From Eubacterium ramulus ATCC 29099 (lineage in GTDB: Bacteria > Bacillota > Clostridia > Lachnospirales > Lachnospiraceae), in the NCBI RefSeq assembly GCF_000469345.1, contig NZ_KI271108.1, positions 103,798-146,950 on the forward strand: 43,153 bases of DNA, read 5' to 3'. Below are positions 16,756 to 25,689 of the stretch, in pieces. The position numbers were made by a program, and so were the translations under genes. The notes under the pieces were generated by a model that was given only the letters and a program-made list of their open reading frames with translations, ran no database searches and was not told the origin of the DNA. Position 1 is the stretch's first letter; each line of letters opens with the position of its first letter.

Positions 16756-17739
16756 ATGGCAGATGTATTGGTAATGTATAAAAAAAGTGATATGATCCCG
16801 ATGGTGGTAACAGAAAAACATATAGAGGAGATTGAAAAATGTATTTCTGGTAAGGTATACTGGTGTGGAAGTGAGGAGGAAGCACTGGAGAAAGGATACG
16901 ATGCAGAGATACTGTTTATATGGGGTGGCAGCGGGAAAATGCCGGAGACATACTGTAAACAGTCCAAAAGGCTGAAATGGATCAATTCTTTTTCAGCTGG
17001 TGTGAATCCGATCATGGATGGTTCTATCAGTGAACTTCCGGTGAGACTGACAAATGCAAAAGGTATTCATGGAAAAACGATGGCTCTGACAACTGCAGGC
17101 TATATGATCAGCTTTATGAGAAACTCATCCGAGCTGTATCGCAGACAGTTAAAACATGTATGGGATAAGAAATTTGAATGCCAGCCGTTAGAAGCAGAGG
17201 GAATGACTGTGGGAATCATCGGAGCCGGTGCAATCGGATGTGAAGTGGCACGGTTATCTAAGGCTCTGGGAATGACGGTGCTTGGGGTAAAGCGCCGCGT
17301 GACACCGCTGGAATATTTTGATGAGGTATATTCTGATGATGATTTGGACAAGGTATTGCCGTTATGCGATTTTGTGGTGATTGTAACACCGTTGACCGAT
17401 GCGACGAGACACATGTTCAACATGGATAAGTTCCGTATAATGAAAAAGACAGCAGTGGTGATCAATATCGCCAGGGGACCGGTTGTAAAGGAAGATGATC
17501 TGATTCGGGCTCTTCAGACTGGTGAAATCGGCGGCGCAGCACTGGATGCAGTAGAGGAAGAACCATTGAGCAGCGACAGTCCGTTGTGGGATATGGATAA
17601 TGTGATTATCACACCGCATTGTGCAGCAGACAGCAAGTTATATATTGACAGAGCCATTGCCCAGTTCTGTGAAAACCTGAAATTGTATGAGGCAGGAAAA
17701 CCGCTGTTGAACGAAATTGATATGAAGCAGAGATATTAG
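16756..17739 (+). CDS. D-2-hydroxyacid dehydrogenase (glyoxylate/hydroxypyruvate reductase-like), first copy
   Basis: A 327-residue NAD(P)-dependent dehydrogenase that interconverts 2-oxo acids and D-2-hydroxy acids. The Rossmann motif is GIIGAGAIGCEVA (about 153-165). Catalytic residues are Arg in NIARGP, Glu in ALDAVEEEP and His in TPHCA. The end of the second Rossmann strand reads VKRR with no acidic residue, which suggests a preference for NADPH. It lies 12 bp after dctM, in the same operon. Its likely role is to reduce the oxo acid released by the CitE-like lyase, or to oxidise an imported hydroxy acid. Direction and substrate are inferred. Confidence 0.9.
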   Translation: MADVLVMYKKSDMIPMVVTEKHIEEIEKCISGKVYWCGSEEEALEKGYDAEILFIWGGSGKMPETYCKQSKRLKWINSFSAGVNPIMDGSISELPVRLTNAKGIHGKTMALTTAGYMISFMRNSSELYRRQLKHVWDKKFECQPLEAEGMTVGIIGAGAIGCEVARLSKALGMTVLGVKRRVTPLEYFDEVYSDDDLDKVLPLCDFVVIVTPLTDATRHMFNMDKFRIMKKTAVVINIARGPVVKEDDLIRALQTGEIGGAALDAVEEEPLSSDSPLWDMDNVIITPHCAADSKLYIDRAIAQFCENLKLYEAGKPLLNEIDMKQRY

Positions 17740-17772
17740 GCAGAAGAAAAGCCGGAAAGCGAGAAAAGTGAT

Positions 17773-18714
17773 ATGAAATTAGTAATTATTGAGCCTCTTG
17801 GAGTGGAGAAAGACAAACTTTTGTCTATAGCCCGGAATGCATTAAAGGATTCTGTGGAGATTATTTATTACGATACAAAAACAACAGATACACAGGAACT
17901 GATAGAACGCGGAAAAGATGCGGAGATTATCGTGGTAGCAAATAATCCCCTGAATGCGGAAGTTATCAATGGATGTAAAAAATTAAAATTATTATCGGTT
18001 GCATTTACCGGTATCGATCATATTGCCATGGATGCATGCAAGGCAAATGGTGTCATTGTATGCAACTGTGCAGGATATTCCACTGCAGCAGTTTCGGATC
18101 TTGTATTTGGCATGTTGATTATGTTTTACCGTAATTTGGCGGCCTGTGATGCTGCAACCAGACGGGAAGGTACGAAAGACGGTCTGATCGGCTGTGAACT
18201 GGAGGGCAAGAAGTTCGGTGTTGTAGGAACCGGCGCTATTGGAATGAACGTAGCAAGAATTGCGGCAGCTTTTGGCTGTGAGGTGCTTGCGTACAGCCGG
18301 ACAAAGAAGGAGATGGACAATGTCCGCTATGTGTCACTGGATGAGCTGATGGCAGAGAGTGATATCATCTCCTTACATGTGCCGTCAAATGCAGAGACAA
18401 AAGGTCTGATCAGTGCAGAGAAGATTGCCCTGATGAAACCCAATGCTGTACTGATCAATACAGCGAGAGGACCGGTTCTCGACAGTCAGGCACTGGCAGA
18501 TGCATTAAATAATGACAAGATTGCAGGCGCTTGCATTGATGTGTTTGAGACAGAACCGCCAATTGCAAAGACACATCCGCTTGTGAATGCAAAACATACC
18601 ATTTTGACACCACATGTGGCTTTTGCAAGTAAGGAAGCTATGGTGAAACGGGCAATAATTGTATTTGACAATGTAGTGAAATATTTGAATGGAACACCGC
18701 AGAATATAATGTAG
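17773..18714 (+). CDS. D-2-hydroxyacid dehydrogenase, second copy
   Basis: A 313-residue member of the same superfamily as its upstream neighbour but clearly divergent from it, so not a recent duplicate. It has the Rossmann motif GVVGTGAIGMNVA (about 145-157), followed by YSRTKKE, again without an acidic residue at the cofactor-determining position. Catalytic residues are Arg in NTARGP, Glu in DVFETEPP and His in TPHVA. It lies 33 bp downstream in the operon. Two non-identical dehydrogenases suggest two substrates, opposite steps, or different cofactors. Confidence 0.9.
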   Translation: MKLVIIEPLGVEKDKLLSIARNALKDSVEIIYYDTKTTDTQELIERGKDAEIIVVANNPLNAEVINGCKKLKLLSVAFTGIDHIAMDACKANGVIVCNCAGYSTAAVSDLVFGMLIMFYRNLAACDAATRREGTKDGLIGCELEGKKFGVVGTGAIGMNVARIAAAFGCEVLAYSRTKKEMDNVRYVSLDELMAESDIISLHVPSNAETKGLISAEKIALMKPNAVLINTARGPVLDSQALADALNNDKIAGACIDVFETEPPIAKTHPLVNAKHTILTPHVAFASKEAMVKRAIIVFDNVVKYLNGTPQNIM

Positions 18715-18745
18715 GATTGCTGGTGGTAAAAAAAGGAACACAGAT

Positions 18746-19900
18746 ATGACGATCAATGAAAAAGCACTCAAATTACATGAAGAGTGGAAAGGAAAACTAG
18801 AAATCAGTTCAAAAACCCCGGTAAAGACACGGGAAGATTTAGCAATTGCATATACACCGGGTGTAGCAGAACCTTGTAAAAAAATAGCAGAAAATGAAGA
18901 GGAAGTATACCGCTATACGATGAAAGGCAATACGATCGCAGTTGTATCAGATGGAAGTGCGGTGCTCGGTCTTGGAAATATCGGTGCAAAAGCAGCTATG
19001 CCGGTAATGGAAGGAAAAGCAGTATTGTTTAAAGAATTTGGTGGTGTAAATGCGATTCCAATCTGTCTGGATACACAGGATACAGAGGAAATCATCCGTA
19101 TTGTAAAAGCACTTTCACCGGGATTTGGCGGTATCAATCTGGAAGATATTTCCGCACCGCGTTGTTTTGAAATTGAGGAACGACTGAAACAGGAACTGGA
19201 CATTCCGGTATTTCATGACGATCAGCACGGAACAGCGATTGTGGTGCTGGCAGGTATCATTAATGCGCTAAAGGTGGTCGGAAAACAGAAAGAGAAGTGT
19301 AAAATTGTTGTAAACGGAGCAGGTTCAGCAGGTATTGCCATTACAAAATTGCTGTTGCTCTATGGTTTTCCAGAGATCACCATGTGTGATATTAACGGTA
19401 TAATCAACAGCCATTCTGCGAATCTGAACTGGATGCAGAAAGAAATGCAGAAGGTGACGAATCTGGAAGATAGGACGGGTACACTGGCAGATGCACTGAA
19501 AGGCGCGGATATCTTTGTCGGTGTATCAGCACCAAACATTGTGACCGCAGAAATGGTTGCAGGTATGAACAAAGATGCCATTCTTTTTGCCATGGCAAAT
19601 CCGGTACCGGAAATTATGCCGGATGTGGCAAAAGCGGCAGGTGCAAGAGTTGTTGGAACGGGACGAAGTGATTTCCCGAATCAGGTAAACAATGTGGTGG
19701 TTTTTCCAGGGATCTTTAAAGGTGCATTGGAAAGCCGGGCCACAAAGATCACAGATGAGATGAAGCTGATTGCAGCGAATGCGGTGGCAGGACTTGTGGC
19801 AGAGGAAGATCTTTCCGAGGATAATATTTTGCCGGAAGCTTTCGATGAGCGTGTGGCAGAAGCTGTCAGTGCTGCTGTAAAAGCTTGTGTAAAACATTGA
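18746..19900 (+). CDS. NAD(P)-dependent malic enzyme
   Basis: A 384-residue malic enzyme (oxidative decarboxylation of malate to pyruvate and CO2), the short bacterial form without a phosphotransacetylase extension. It shows YTPGVAEPC (about 35-43), VSDGSAVLGLGNIG (about 71-84), the active-site Lys/metal block GGINLEDISAPRCF, VFHDDQHGTA and the Rossmann motif VVNGAGSAGIA. It is the last gene of the operon, followed by a strong terminator. It can return a C4 acid product of the pathway to pyruvate, or provide reducing power for the two dehydrogenases. Confidence 0.95.
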   Translation: MTINEKALKLHEEWKGKLEISSKTPVKTREDLAIAYTPGVAEPCKKIAENEEEVYRYTMKGNTIAVVSDGSAVLGLGNIGAKAAMPVMEGKAVLFKEFGGVNAIPICLDTQDTEEIIRIVKALSPGFGGINLEDISAPRCFEIEERLKQELDIPVFHDDQHGTAIVVLAGIINALKVVGKQKEKCKIVVNGAGSAGIAITKLLLLYGFPEITMCDINGIINSHSANLNWMQKEMQKVTNLEDRTGTLADALKGADIFVGVSAPNIVTAEMVAGMNKDAILFAMANPVPEIMPDVAKAAGARVVGTGRSDFPNQVNNVVVFPGIFKGALESRATKITDEMKLIAANAVAGLVAEEDLSEDNILPEAFDERVAEAVSAAVKACVKH

Positions 19901-19950
19901 TTACAGTAAAATAAGTGAAAACTTTCAAACCCTCTCCAAAATAAAATTAA

Positions 19951-20003
19951 AAAGAAGCTACTCTGAATATATCATCAACTATCATGTCAGGGTGGCTTCT
20001 TTG
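19951..20003 (+). terminator. Terminator of the catabolic operon
   Basis: AAAGAAGC...GCTTCTTT arms with a partly paired extension (CTGA/TCAG) and a large loop are followed by a TTTG run. They lie 50 bp after the malic enzyme stop. Confidence 0.7.
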
Positions 20004-20065
20004 TGTATTTTGGAAAAACATCAGATGTAACAGTAACCAATCGGAAACTTTTTTTCAACCATGGA

Positions 20066-20094
20066 TTGACTTTTTATGAGCTATTCTGTATACT
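20066..20094 (+). promoter_or_regulatory. Promoter of the cobalamin riboswitch transcript
   Basis: TTGACT (20066-20071) and TATACT (20089-20094) have a 17-bp spacer. Transcription would start near 20101, just ahead of the riboswitch. Confidence 0.7.
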
Positions 20095-20149
20095 ATAAGC
20101 ATCTGAATAGAACATTTAAGTGTCATGTATTTTGTATTGATACAGAACT

Positions 20150-20338
20150 GTGGGTATGAGTCAGTTCAAAGCAATGAAGCGGAAATACGTGAAGAATAGT
20201 GAATCCGGTCAGAATCCGGAACGGTACCGCCACTGTATGCATGGAGGCGCTGCATGAGACGAAAGTCAGTCATTGGGAACAATCCTGAGAAGGCAATGCA
20301 GAGACGCTGTTGATATGTAAGTCAGGAGACCTGCTTAA
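20150..20338 (+). ncRNA. Cobalamin riboswitch
   Basis: The B12 box GCCACTG (20229-20235) is preceded by an AATCCGG..CCGG-type stem (AGTGAATCCGGTCAGAATCC, 20198-20217). The conserved 3' element AGTCAGGAGACCTGC (20320-20334) follows about 85 bases later. The order and spacing match the AdoCbl riboswitch core. A terminator 70 bases further on is the likely expression platform, so B12 would switch transcription of the TetR gene off. Confidence 0.85.
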
Positions 20339-20407
20339 ATGGAAATGCTTATTCATTTTCGGAATTGGAATGAATGGGTTTAGTATGTATGTTTTGCAGA
20401 AAATCGG

Positions 20408-20444
20408 CTGCGGCAGTCTGAAATGGCTTGCCGCAGTTTTTATT
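20408..20444 (+). terminator. Riboswitch-controlled intrinsic terminator
   Basis: CTGCGGCA (20408-20415) pairs with TGCCGCAG (20429-20436) and is followed by T5A T4. It lies between the aptamer and the TetR start, as expected for a transcriptional riboswitch. Confidence 0.75.
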
Positions 20445-20491
20445 TGCAAAATTCAATTCCTGGAGAAGAATTTTTAGTCAGGAGGGCAAGT

Positions 20492-21097
20492 ATGAAACGA
20501 AACGAAAAACCAATGAAAGAACGAATACTGGAAGAAGCGTTACAGCTTTTTTCACAGAATGGGTACACCGGAACCTCAATGAATGACATTGCAGCAAAAT
20601 TAGGAGTGACAAAAGCTGCATTGTACAAACATTATAAGAGTAAACAGGAAATTCTGGACAGCATTGTCGAGAAAGCATCCGAGTATGGTCTGCCGGAGGA
20701 ACAACAGGGTGAGGATTTTCTAAGTGAAAGACAGGTATCTTATGATGATATCAAGACATATACGAAGGAACAATTTTCTTATTGGACCAGCGAAGAATTC
20801 CCAAGTTGTTTCCGGAGAGTGCTGACGCTGGAGCAGTACCGCGATCCGCGGATGGCAAATCTCTATCAGAGATATCTGGCAAAAGGGCCGGTGTCTTATA
20901 TGGAGCCGATTTTTGAGCAGCTGACCAAAGACAGCCAGAAGGCACGACAACTTGTACTGGACTTTTACGGGCCGATTTTTCTGCTTTACAGTATTTATGA
21001 CGGAGCAGAGGAGAAGGAGAGTGTGGTGGATATTCTGGATCGTCATGTGGACAGTTTTTCCCAGATATTTCAGCAGAAAGCAACCGCAGTAAAATAA
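20492..21097 (+). CDS. TetR family transcriptional regulator
   Basis: A 201-residue repressor-type protein. The N-terminal helix-turn-helix spans about residues 10-55, with SMNDIAAKLGVTKAALYKHY as the recognition region. The C-terminal ligand and dimer domain is family-variable and gives no effector clue. ATG 20492 follows AGGAGG at 20480-20485; the reading frame is open upstream to 20423 but overlaps the terminator. It is the first gene after a cobalamin riboswitch, an unusual target, so the regulator level should follow B12 status. Confidence 0.9.
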   Translation: MKRNEKPMKERILEEALQLFSQNGYTGTSMNDIAAKLGVTKAALYKHYKSKQEILDSIVEKASEYGLPEEQQGEDFLSERQVSYDDIKTYTKEQFSYWTSEEFPSCFRRVLTLEQYRDPRMANLYQRYLAKGPVSYMEPIFEQLTKDSQKARQLVLDFYGPIFLLYSIYDGAEEKESVVDILDRHVDSFSQIFQQKATAVK

Positions 21098-21214
21098 CGT
21101 GCGACGGATCTGGTTTGTATAAGCAGCAGATTCGTTTGACTTGAATTTAAATTGATAGAAAAAGAGTGGGAAAATAGATAAGTTTCATTATTAAGTATCA
21201 TGTAGGAGGTTATT

Positions 21215-21496
21215 ATGAAGAAAGAAGGATTTGATTTTTTTCAGAATCGTGCATGTGAGTATTTCCCATGTCACAAAGGGGTTGCAGATGAGGATTTTAA
21301 CTGTCTGTTCTGTTATTGTCCGCTGTATCTGCTGGGCGATGAGTGCGGAGGCAATTTTGAGTATCTGCCAAATGGTATTAAAAATTGTTCCAACTGCACG
21401 CTTCCTCATTGCAGAGAAGGATATGCACATGTGATGAACAAATATCTGTTGATCGCAGAACGGATCCGCAAAAAGCCAAGATGTATGGAGGCCTGA
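21215..21496 (+). CDS. Cysteine-rich small domain protein
   Basis: A 93-residue protein with eight cysteines in the central part: CEYFPCHKG, CLFCYCPLY, GDECGGN and CSNCTLPHC. The spacing suggests one or two bound metals or an Fe-S cluster. It matches the 'cysteine-rich small domain' family, which I recall being found near cobalamin genes (moderate certainty). The start has TAGGAGG 7 bp upstream. It lies 117 bp after the TetR gene and could share the riboswitch transcript. Function is unknown. Confidence 0.8.
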   Translation: MKKEGFDFFQNRACEYFPCHKGVADEDFNCLFCYCPLYLLGDECGGNFEYLPNGIKNCSNCTLPHCREGYAHVMNKYLLIAERIRKKPRCMEA

Positions 21497-21532
21497 TTAT
21501 TTTCAATTCTTTTGTGAAACAAACATGAAGAG

Positions 21533-21570
21533 TCTGTGTTTTTCGATGGAAGAACACAGATTTTTCTTTT
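21533..21570 (+). terminator. Terminator after the cysteine-rich gene
   Basis: TCTGTGTTTTT and AAGAACACAGA form an 11-bp stem with a 6-base loop, followed by TTTTTCTTTT. Confidence 0.8.
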
Positions 21571-21615
21571 TGTGCATATGTTGTGATAAGAAATAGATTT
21601 CTTTTGGAGTGTAAT

Positions 21616-22035
21616 ATGAATTTCGGACAGGAAAGATATTCATGGATGGAACAGGATCCGTACACTGGGGATAAAATGCCCTTTTATATGACATATCCCA
21701 TGCAGAATACGCTATTTGAGGAGACGGAATATGAGAAGGATTGCAGGCGGATGCAGGAACTGTATCCGAGGGACGCGCGGCAGATTCAGAGTCTGGTAGA
21801 CCGGGAGTGTGACCGGATGGAATATGAAGGCAGCATGATGTATGATCGTTATCCGGACCGGCTGATGCTGGAAATGCTCTGCAGGAAAATATACCGGGAG
21901 CTGAATCCGGATCATATAGACGAGGAGGGACGGCTTCAGGTAGAGGAACGTTATTTTCATCTGATCCAGGTGATGCTGATGCAGGAAATGTATCGAAGAA
22001 GATGCAGGCATTATCGGTGTCGGAGATGGTATTAG
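21616..22035 (+). CDS. Small hypothetical protein, Met/Tyr/Arg-rich
   Basis: A 139-residue protein I do not recognise. It has no signal peptide or membrane helix. It is rich in Met, Tyr, Glu and Arg, mostly helical in character, and ends in a basic Cys/Arg/Tyr tail (RRRCRHYRCRRWY). The composition is reminiscent of spore coat or coat-associated proteins, but this is a guess. The ATG at 21616 follows GGAGTG. An upstream in-frame start at 21583 would overlap the preceding terminator region. Confidence 0.6.
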   Translation: MNFGQERYSWMEQDPYTGDKMPFYMTYPMQNTLFEETEYEKDCRRMQELYPRDARQIQSLVDRECDRMEYEGSMMYDRYPDRLMLEMLCRKIYRELNPDHIDEEGRLQVEERYFHLIQVMLMQEMYRRRCRHYRCRRWY

Positions 22036-22129
22036 GGCTTGTATGACGCAAAAAGATACCCTATAATTAGCACAGTAGAAACTCTTGTAGCGAATACCAT
22101 GGATAATAACGATAGAAAAGAGATATATT

Positions 22130-23290
22130 ATGATAAATGAATGGAAAGAGATACTGGCGGACTGTATGGATCAACATCTGGCAAAAATCATCATCAGTGG
22201 TCCGCGGAAAAAAGATAGTGTAAGAAAGATTGAAATCCGTCCGGTGCTGCTGAAGGAGCAGTTGGTGTTTCAGGCAAGTGCCTATACGGAAAAACAGGTG
22301 CAGCACTATAATCTGACAGAGGAAGAAGTGTATGAAAAGGTGGCGGGCTGGATGGAAGGATTTCGGCAATTGGAAGTCCTTCATCCGAAAAAACAGGTGC
22401 AGGTTCTGGTCAGTAAAAAAGGTAAACGGACGGTGCGCCAGCTTAAGAGCGGCTGCCCGGTGCCTGCTGCCCCACTGGAGCATAACCGCCGGAAAAAATA
22501 TATTTTGGATCCGGATATTCCGGTACCGTTTCTGCATGACCTTGGGGTGCAGACAAAAGAAGGGAAAATTGTTCATTCCAGATATGATAAGTTTCGCCAG
22601 ATGAACCGTTTCTTAGAATTTATTGAAGATATTGTTCCGGAGCTTCCAAAAGACAGGGAATCTGTTATTATAGATTTCGGATGTGGAAAATCCTATCTGA
22701 CATTTGCCATGTATTATTATCTGCATGAGTTGAAACACTATGATGTAAGGATCATCGGGCTGGATCTCAAGGCAGATGTAATCGTACACTGCCAGCAGCT
22801 GGCAGAGGATTACGGCTATGAGAAGCTGACATTTTTGACTGGTGATATCGCGGATTATGACGGCGTGGATCATGTGGACATGGTGGTGACGCTGCATGCC
22901 TGTGATACGGCGACCGATTATGCTCTGGATAAAGCAGTGCGCTGGGGAGCAAAGGTCATTTTGTCTGTACCATGTTGTCAGCATGAGGTAAATCGTCAGA
23001 TTGAAAATGAGTTGCTGCAGCCGGTGTTGAAATACGGGCTGATCAAAGAGCGGATGTCTGCGCTGCTGACAGATGCCATCCGGGCAAATTTGTTGGAGGA
23101 GGCTGGATATCAGGTGCAGGTTCTGGAGTTTATTGATATGGAACATACACCGAAAAATATTCTGCTCCGTGCAGTGAAATCCGGCAGACAGAAACGGGCG
23201 GAGGAACTGACAAAGATGATGGAGGAACTGCATGTTTCCCCAACACTGGCGGCACTGATGAGAGAAGAAAGGGATGCAGCAGATGCGTAG
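22130..23290 (+). CDS. SAM-dependent methyltransferase (class I, METTL25-like)
   Basis: A 386-residue methyltransferase. The SAM-binding motif I is VIIDFGCGKSYLTFA (about 183-197) and motif II is IIGLDLKADVI. The catalytic/acceptor block reads VTLHACDTATDYALD (about 263-277), followed by SVPCCQHE (about 286-293). Such CCQ/CCH-containing proteins are annotated as SAM-dependent methyltransferases with an N-terminal extension; the acceptor is unknown, with RNA or protein both possible. The stop overlaps the start of the next gene by 8 bp. Confidence 0.8.
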   Translation: MINEWKEILADCMDQHLAKIIISGPRKKDSVRKIEIRPVLLKEQLVFQASAYTEKQVQHYNLTEEEVYEKVAGWMEGFRQLEVLHPKKQVQVLVSKKGKRTVRQLKSGCPVPAAPLEHNRRKKYILDPDIPVPFLHDLGVQTKEGKIVHSRYDKFRQMNRFLEFIEDIVPELPKDRESVIIDFGCGKSYLTFAMYYYLHELKHYDVRIIGLDLKADVIVHCQQLAEDYGYEKLTFLTGDIADYDGVDHVDMVVTLHACDTATDYALDKAVRWGAKVILSVPCCQHEVNRQIENELLQPVLKYGLIKERMSALLTDAIRANLLEEAGYQVQVLEFIDMEHTPKNILLRAVKSGRQKRAEELTKMMEELHVSPTLAALMREERDAADA

Positions 23291-25412
23291 AGGAATACAG
23301 AAAATTTTGATTTTGCTGGCAGTTTTTATTGTAGCATTGTTTACTTTTTCAAAGCTGACGAATCATGAGACAAAGGATCTGACCACAGATCTGGCGGCAC
23401 CGACGCTTCCGGTGGTTTATTTTGAGGATAATGGGCATCCGTTGAATGAACTGCATGGTTATGTGGAGGAAATGTCAGTCATTTCCATGCGGGATACAAT
23501 TACACCGTTGCCGGAGAACGGAAAACTGTCTCTGCGGATCGATCCTTATGATAATAAGATTAAAGAAGTATCATTCCAGATCCGGAGTCTGAACGGAGAC
23601 CGGCTGGTACAGGACGGAAACGTCCAGGTGTCCGGAGACAAAACGGCGGTGACTGGAACCATCAGCGTAGAAAATCTGTTGGAAGAGCAGACGGAATATC
23701 AGCTGATCCTGCAGGTGACAGCCGGAGAGCAGACCAGCTATTACTATACGAGAATTATGGAAGCAGGAAAGAGTCAGATTGACGCATGCGTGGATTTTGT
23801 GGAGGAGTTTCATGCCATTACTATGAATAAGGAACGTCAGTCTGAACTGAGTTCCTATATGGAACCATCTTCCGCAGCAGATAATACGACACTTCAGAAA
23901 GTGACGATCAATAACAGTCTGTCTCAGGCATGCTGGGGAGATTTTGTGGGAACGGAAGTGACGACACCGGTGGTTTCCATTAAAGAAATGAATGATGATT
24001 ATCAGGTGATCCTGCTGGAATACATTATGTCTTCCGTGGGTGACAGTGGAAATTCTGAATATTATAATGTGGAAGAATATTACCGGGTACGTGTCGGCGC
24101 GGAAAAAATCTATCTGCTGAGCTTTGAGCGTACTATGGAAGAGATTTTCCGTGGCGAGGGGGATCAGATCAGCAAGGACATGATTGATCTGGGAATCCGA
24201 TCTGAAAATGTGTCATATAAGACAAATGAGACAGGAAATGTCATCTGTTTTGTGCAGCAGGGAGAACTGTGGAGCTACAATCAGATTGAAAACAATTTGA
24301 CGAGAGTTTTTAGTTTCCGGAGCCAGGAAGGCATGGATATCCGGGAAAATTATCAGGAACATGATATTCGTATCCTTCGGGTAGACGAGGGAGGAAGTCT
24401 GGATTTTGTCGTATATGGTTATATGAACTGTGGTGAGCATGAAGGACAGGTGGGAGTCAGTGTCTGCCATTATGACGGAGTAACTAACACGGTGGAAGAG
24501 ATGCTGTTTGTACCGACGACACTGTCTTATGAGATTGTAAAAGAGCAGATTGGAAAGTTGATGTATGTGTCTGACAGCGGTGTGTTTTATCTGACAGTTT
24601 CCAATCAGGTATACAGGATCCAGATGGACAGCCGTAAGGCGGAAGTGTATATTGACGGTCTGAAATCCGATATGCTGGTAAATTCTGAAGATGGGCGGTA
24701 TATCGCCTGGTCTGAGGATGGTACAACGATGCATGTGACAGATCTTGAAAAAGGAGAGTCCTTTGATATTCATGCAAATGAGAACCAGTTGCTGAAACCG
24801 CTGGGATTTCTGGGCAGTGACTGCATCTATGGCTGGGGTTACCGTACGGATATTTTCAGTACTCAGACTCAGACGGATACACTGGCACTAAGCCAGGTGC
24901 TTATTGTGGATACATCGGACAGCGCACATTCTGTGATGAAGACTTATGAGACACCAGGTATTTATGTGACCGGTATCCGGATTCAGGACGGAAGTATTTA
25001 CCTGAGTCGTGTCATGAAAAATGGTGACATTTATGTGGATACTACCGAAGATACGATCATGAACCGGGATCTGCAGGAGAAGGATCAGGTGAATATCGAT
25101 ACTGTTGTATCGGATGTAAAACAGAAGGAAGTTGTTCTGAAGCTTCTGGAGGAGACTTCCGGCAACACACCGAAAACGCTGATTCCAAAATTGATCGAAA
25201 ACGAGGAGCCAAATACGCTGGAAATAAAAAATCTGAATGCTTCCAGTGCTTATTATGTATATGCAAAGGGAAAAGTGGTGCTGGCAACGGACGATATGGC
25301 AGCGGCTGTGCAGAGTGCAGATGCAAATAAAGGTGTTGTGATCGGAAATAATCTGTTGTATGTATGGCGGTTGGGGCAGAGTCAGACTCAGGAGCCTCTG
25401 ACCATTGAATAA
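23283..25412 (+). CDS. Membrane-anchored extracellular protein of unknown function
   Basis: A 709-residue protein. One N-terminal hydrophobic segment (ILILLAVFIVALFTFSKL, about residues 8-25) anchors a large, beta-rich acidic extracellular region. Repeated short strands, such as GGSLDFVVYGYM and GRYIAWSEDGTTMHV in the second half, suggest a beta-propeller-like fold. ATG 23283 is preferred because an AAGAAAGG site lies about 10 bp upstream; the ATG at 23274 is too close to it. It overlaps the methyltransferase gene by 8 bp and is probably cotranscribed. I do not recognise the family. Confidence 0.7.
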   Translation: MRRGIQKILILLAVFIVALFTFSKLTNHETKDLTTDLAAPTLPVVYFEDNGHPLNELHGYVEEMSVISMRDTITPLPENGKLSLRIDPYDNKIKEVSFQIRSLNGDRLVQDGNVQVSGDKTAVTGTISVENLLEEQTEYQLILQVTAGEQTSYYYTRIMEAGKSQIDACVDFVEEFHAITMNKERQSELSSYMEPSSAADNTTLQKVTINNSLSQACWGDFVGTEVTTPVVSIKEMNDDYQVILLEYIMSSVGDSGNSEYYNVEEYYRVRVGAEKIYLLSFERTMEEIFRGEGDQISKDMIDLGIRSENVSYKTNETGNVICFVQQGELWSYNQIENNLTRVFSFRSQEGMDIRENYQEHDIRILRVDEGGSLDFVVYGYMNCGEHEGQVGVSVCHYDGVTNTVEEMLFVPTTLSYEIVKEQIGKLMYVSDSGVFYLTVSNQVYRIQMDSRKAEVYIDGLKSDMLVNSEDGRYIAWSEDGTTMHVTDLEKGESFDIHANENQLLKPLGFLGSDCIYGWGYRTDIFSTQTQTDTLALSQVLIVDTSDSAHSVMKTYETPGIYVTGIRIQDGSIYLSRVMKNGDIYVDTTEDTIMNRDLQEKDQVNIDTVVSDVKQKEVVLKLLEETSGNTPKTLIPKLIENEEPNTLEIKNLNASSAYYVYAKGKVVLATDDMAAAVQSADANKGVVIGNNLLYVWRLGQSQTQEPLTIE

Positions 25413-25467
25413 CAGCAGAGGATAGTGTATAAGAAATAAAATAGAAGTACCTGAAAGCGGAAGAGTG

Positions 25468-25510
25468 CCGCTGACGTGTGGAAAATCTCATACGTCAGCG
25501 GTATTTTTTG
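25468..25510 (+). terminator. Terminator of the methyltransferase/membrane protein operon
   Basis: A perfect 10-bp stem CCGCTGACGT/ACGTCAGCGG with a 14-base loop is followed by TATTTTTTG. Confidence 0.9.
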
Positions 25511-25689
25511 TCAAATGAAAAAAGATTCTTATTTGTTAGTAGTTCAGTATTCTTCAAATGTACATATCGTAAACATGGAATGTTTTACTTGTTACAGTGT
25601 AAGTGCGTGACAAGAAAACTGTATGAAAAATAGCATAAAATTCCACAAAAATAATATATTACAACAAGAGAAAACATGGATATGACAGT

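Noticed and set aside
21616-22035. Named spore coat protein
   Set aside because: Only amino-acid composition suggests it; no coat-family motif could be identified.
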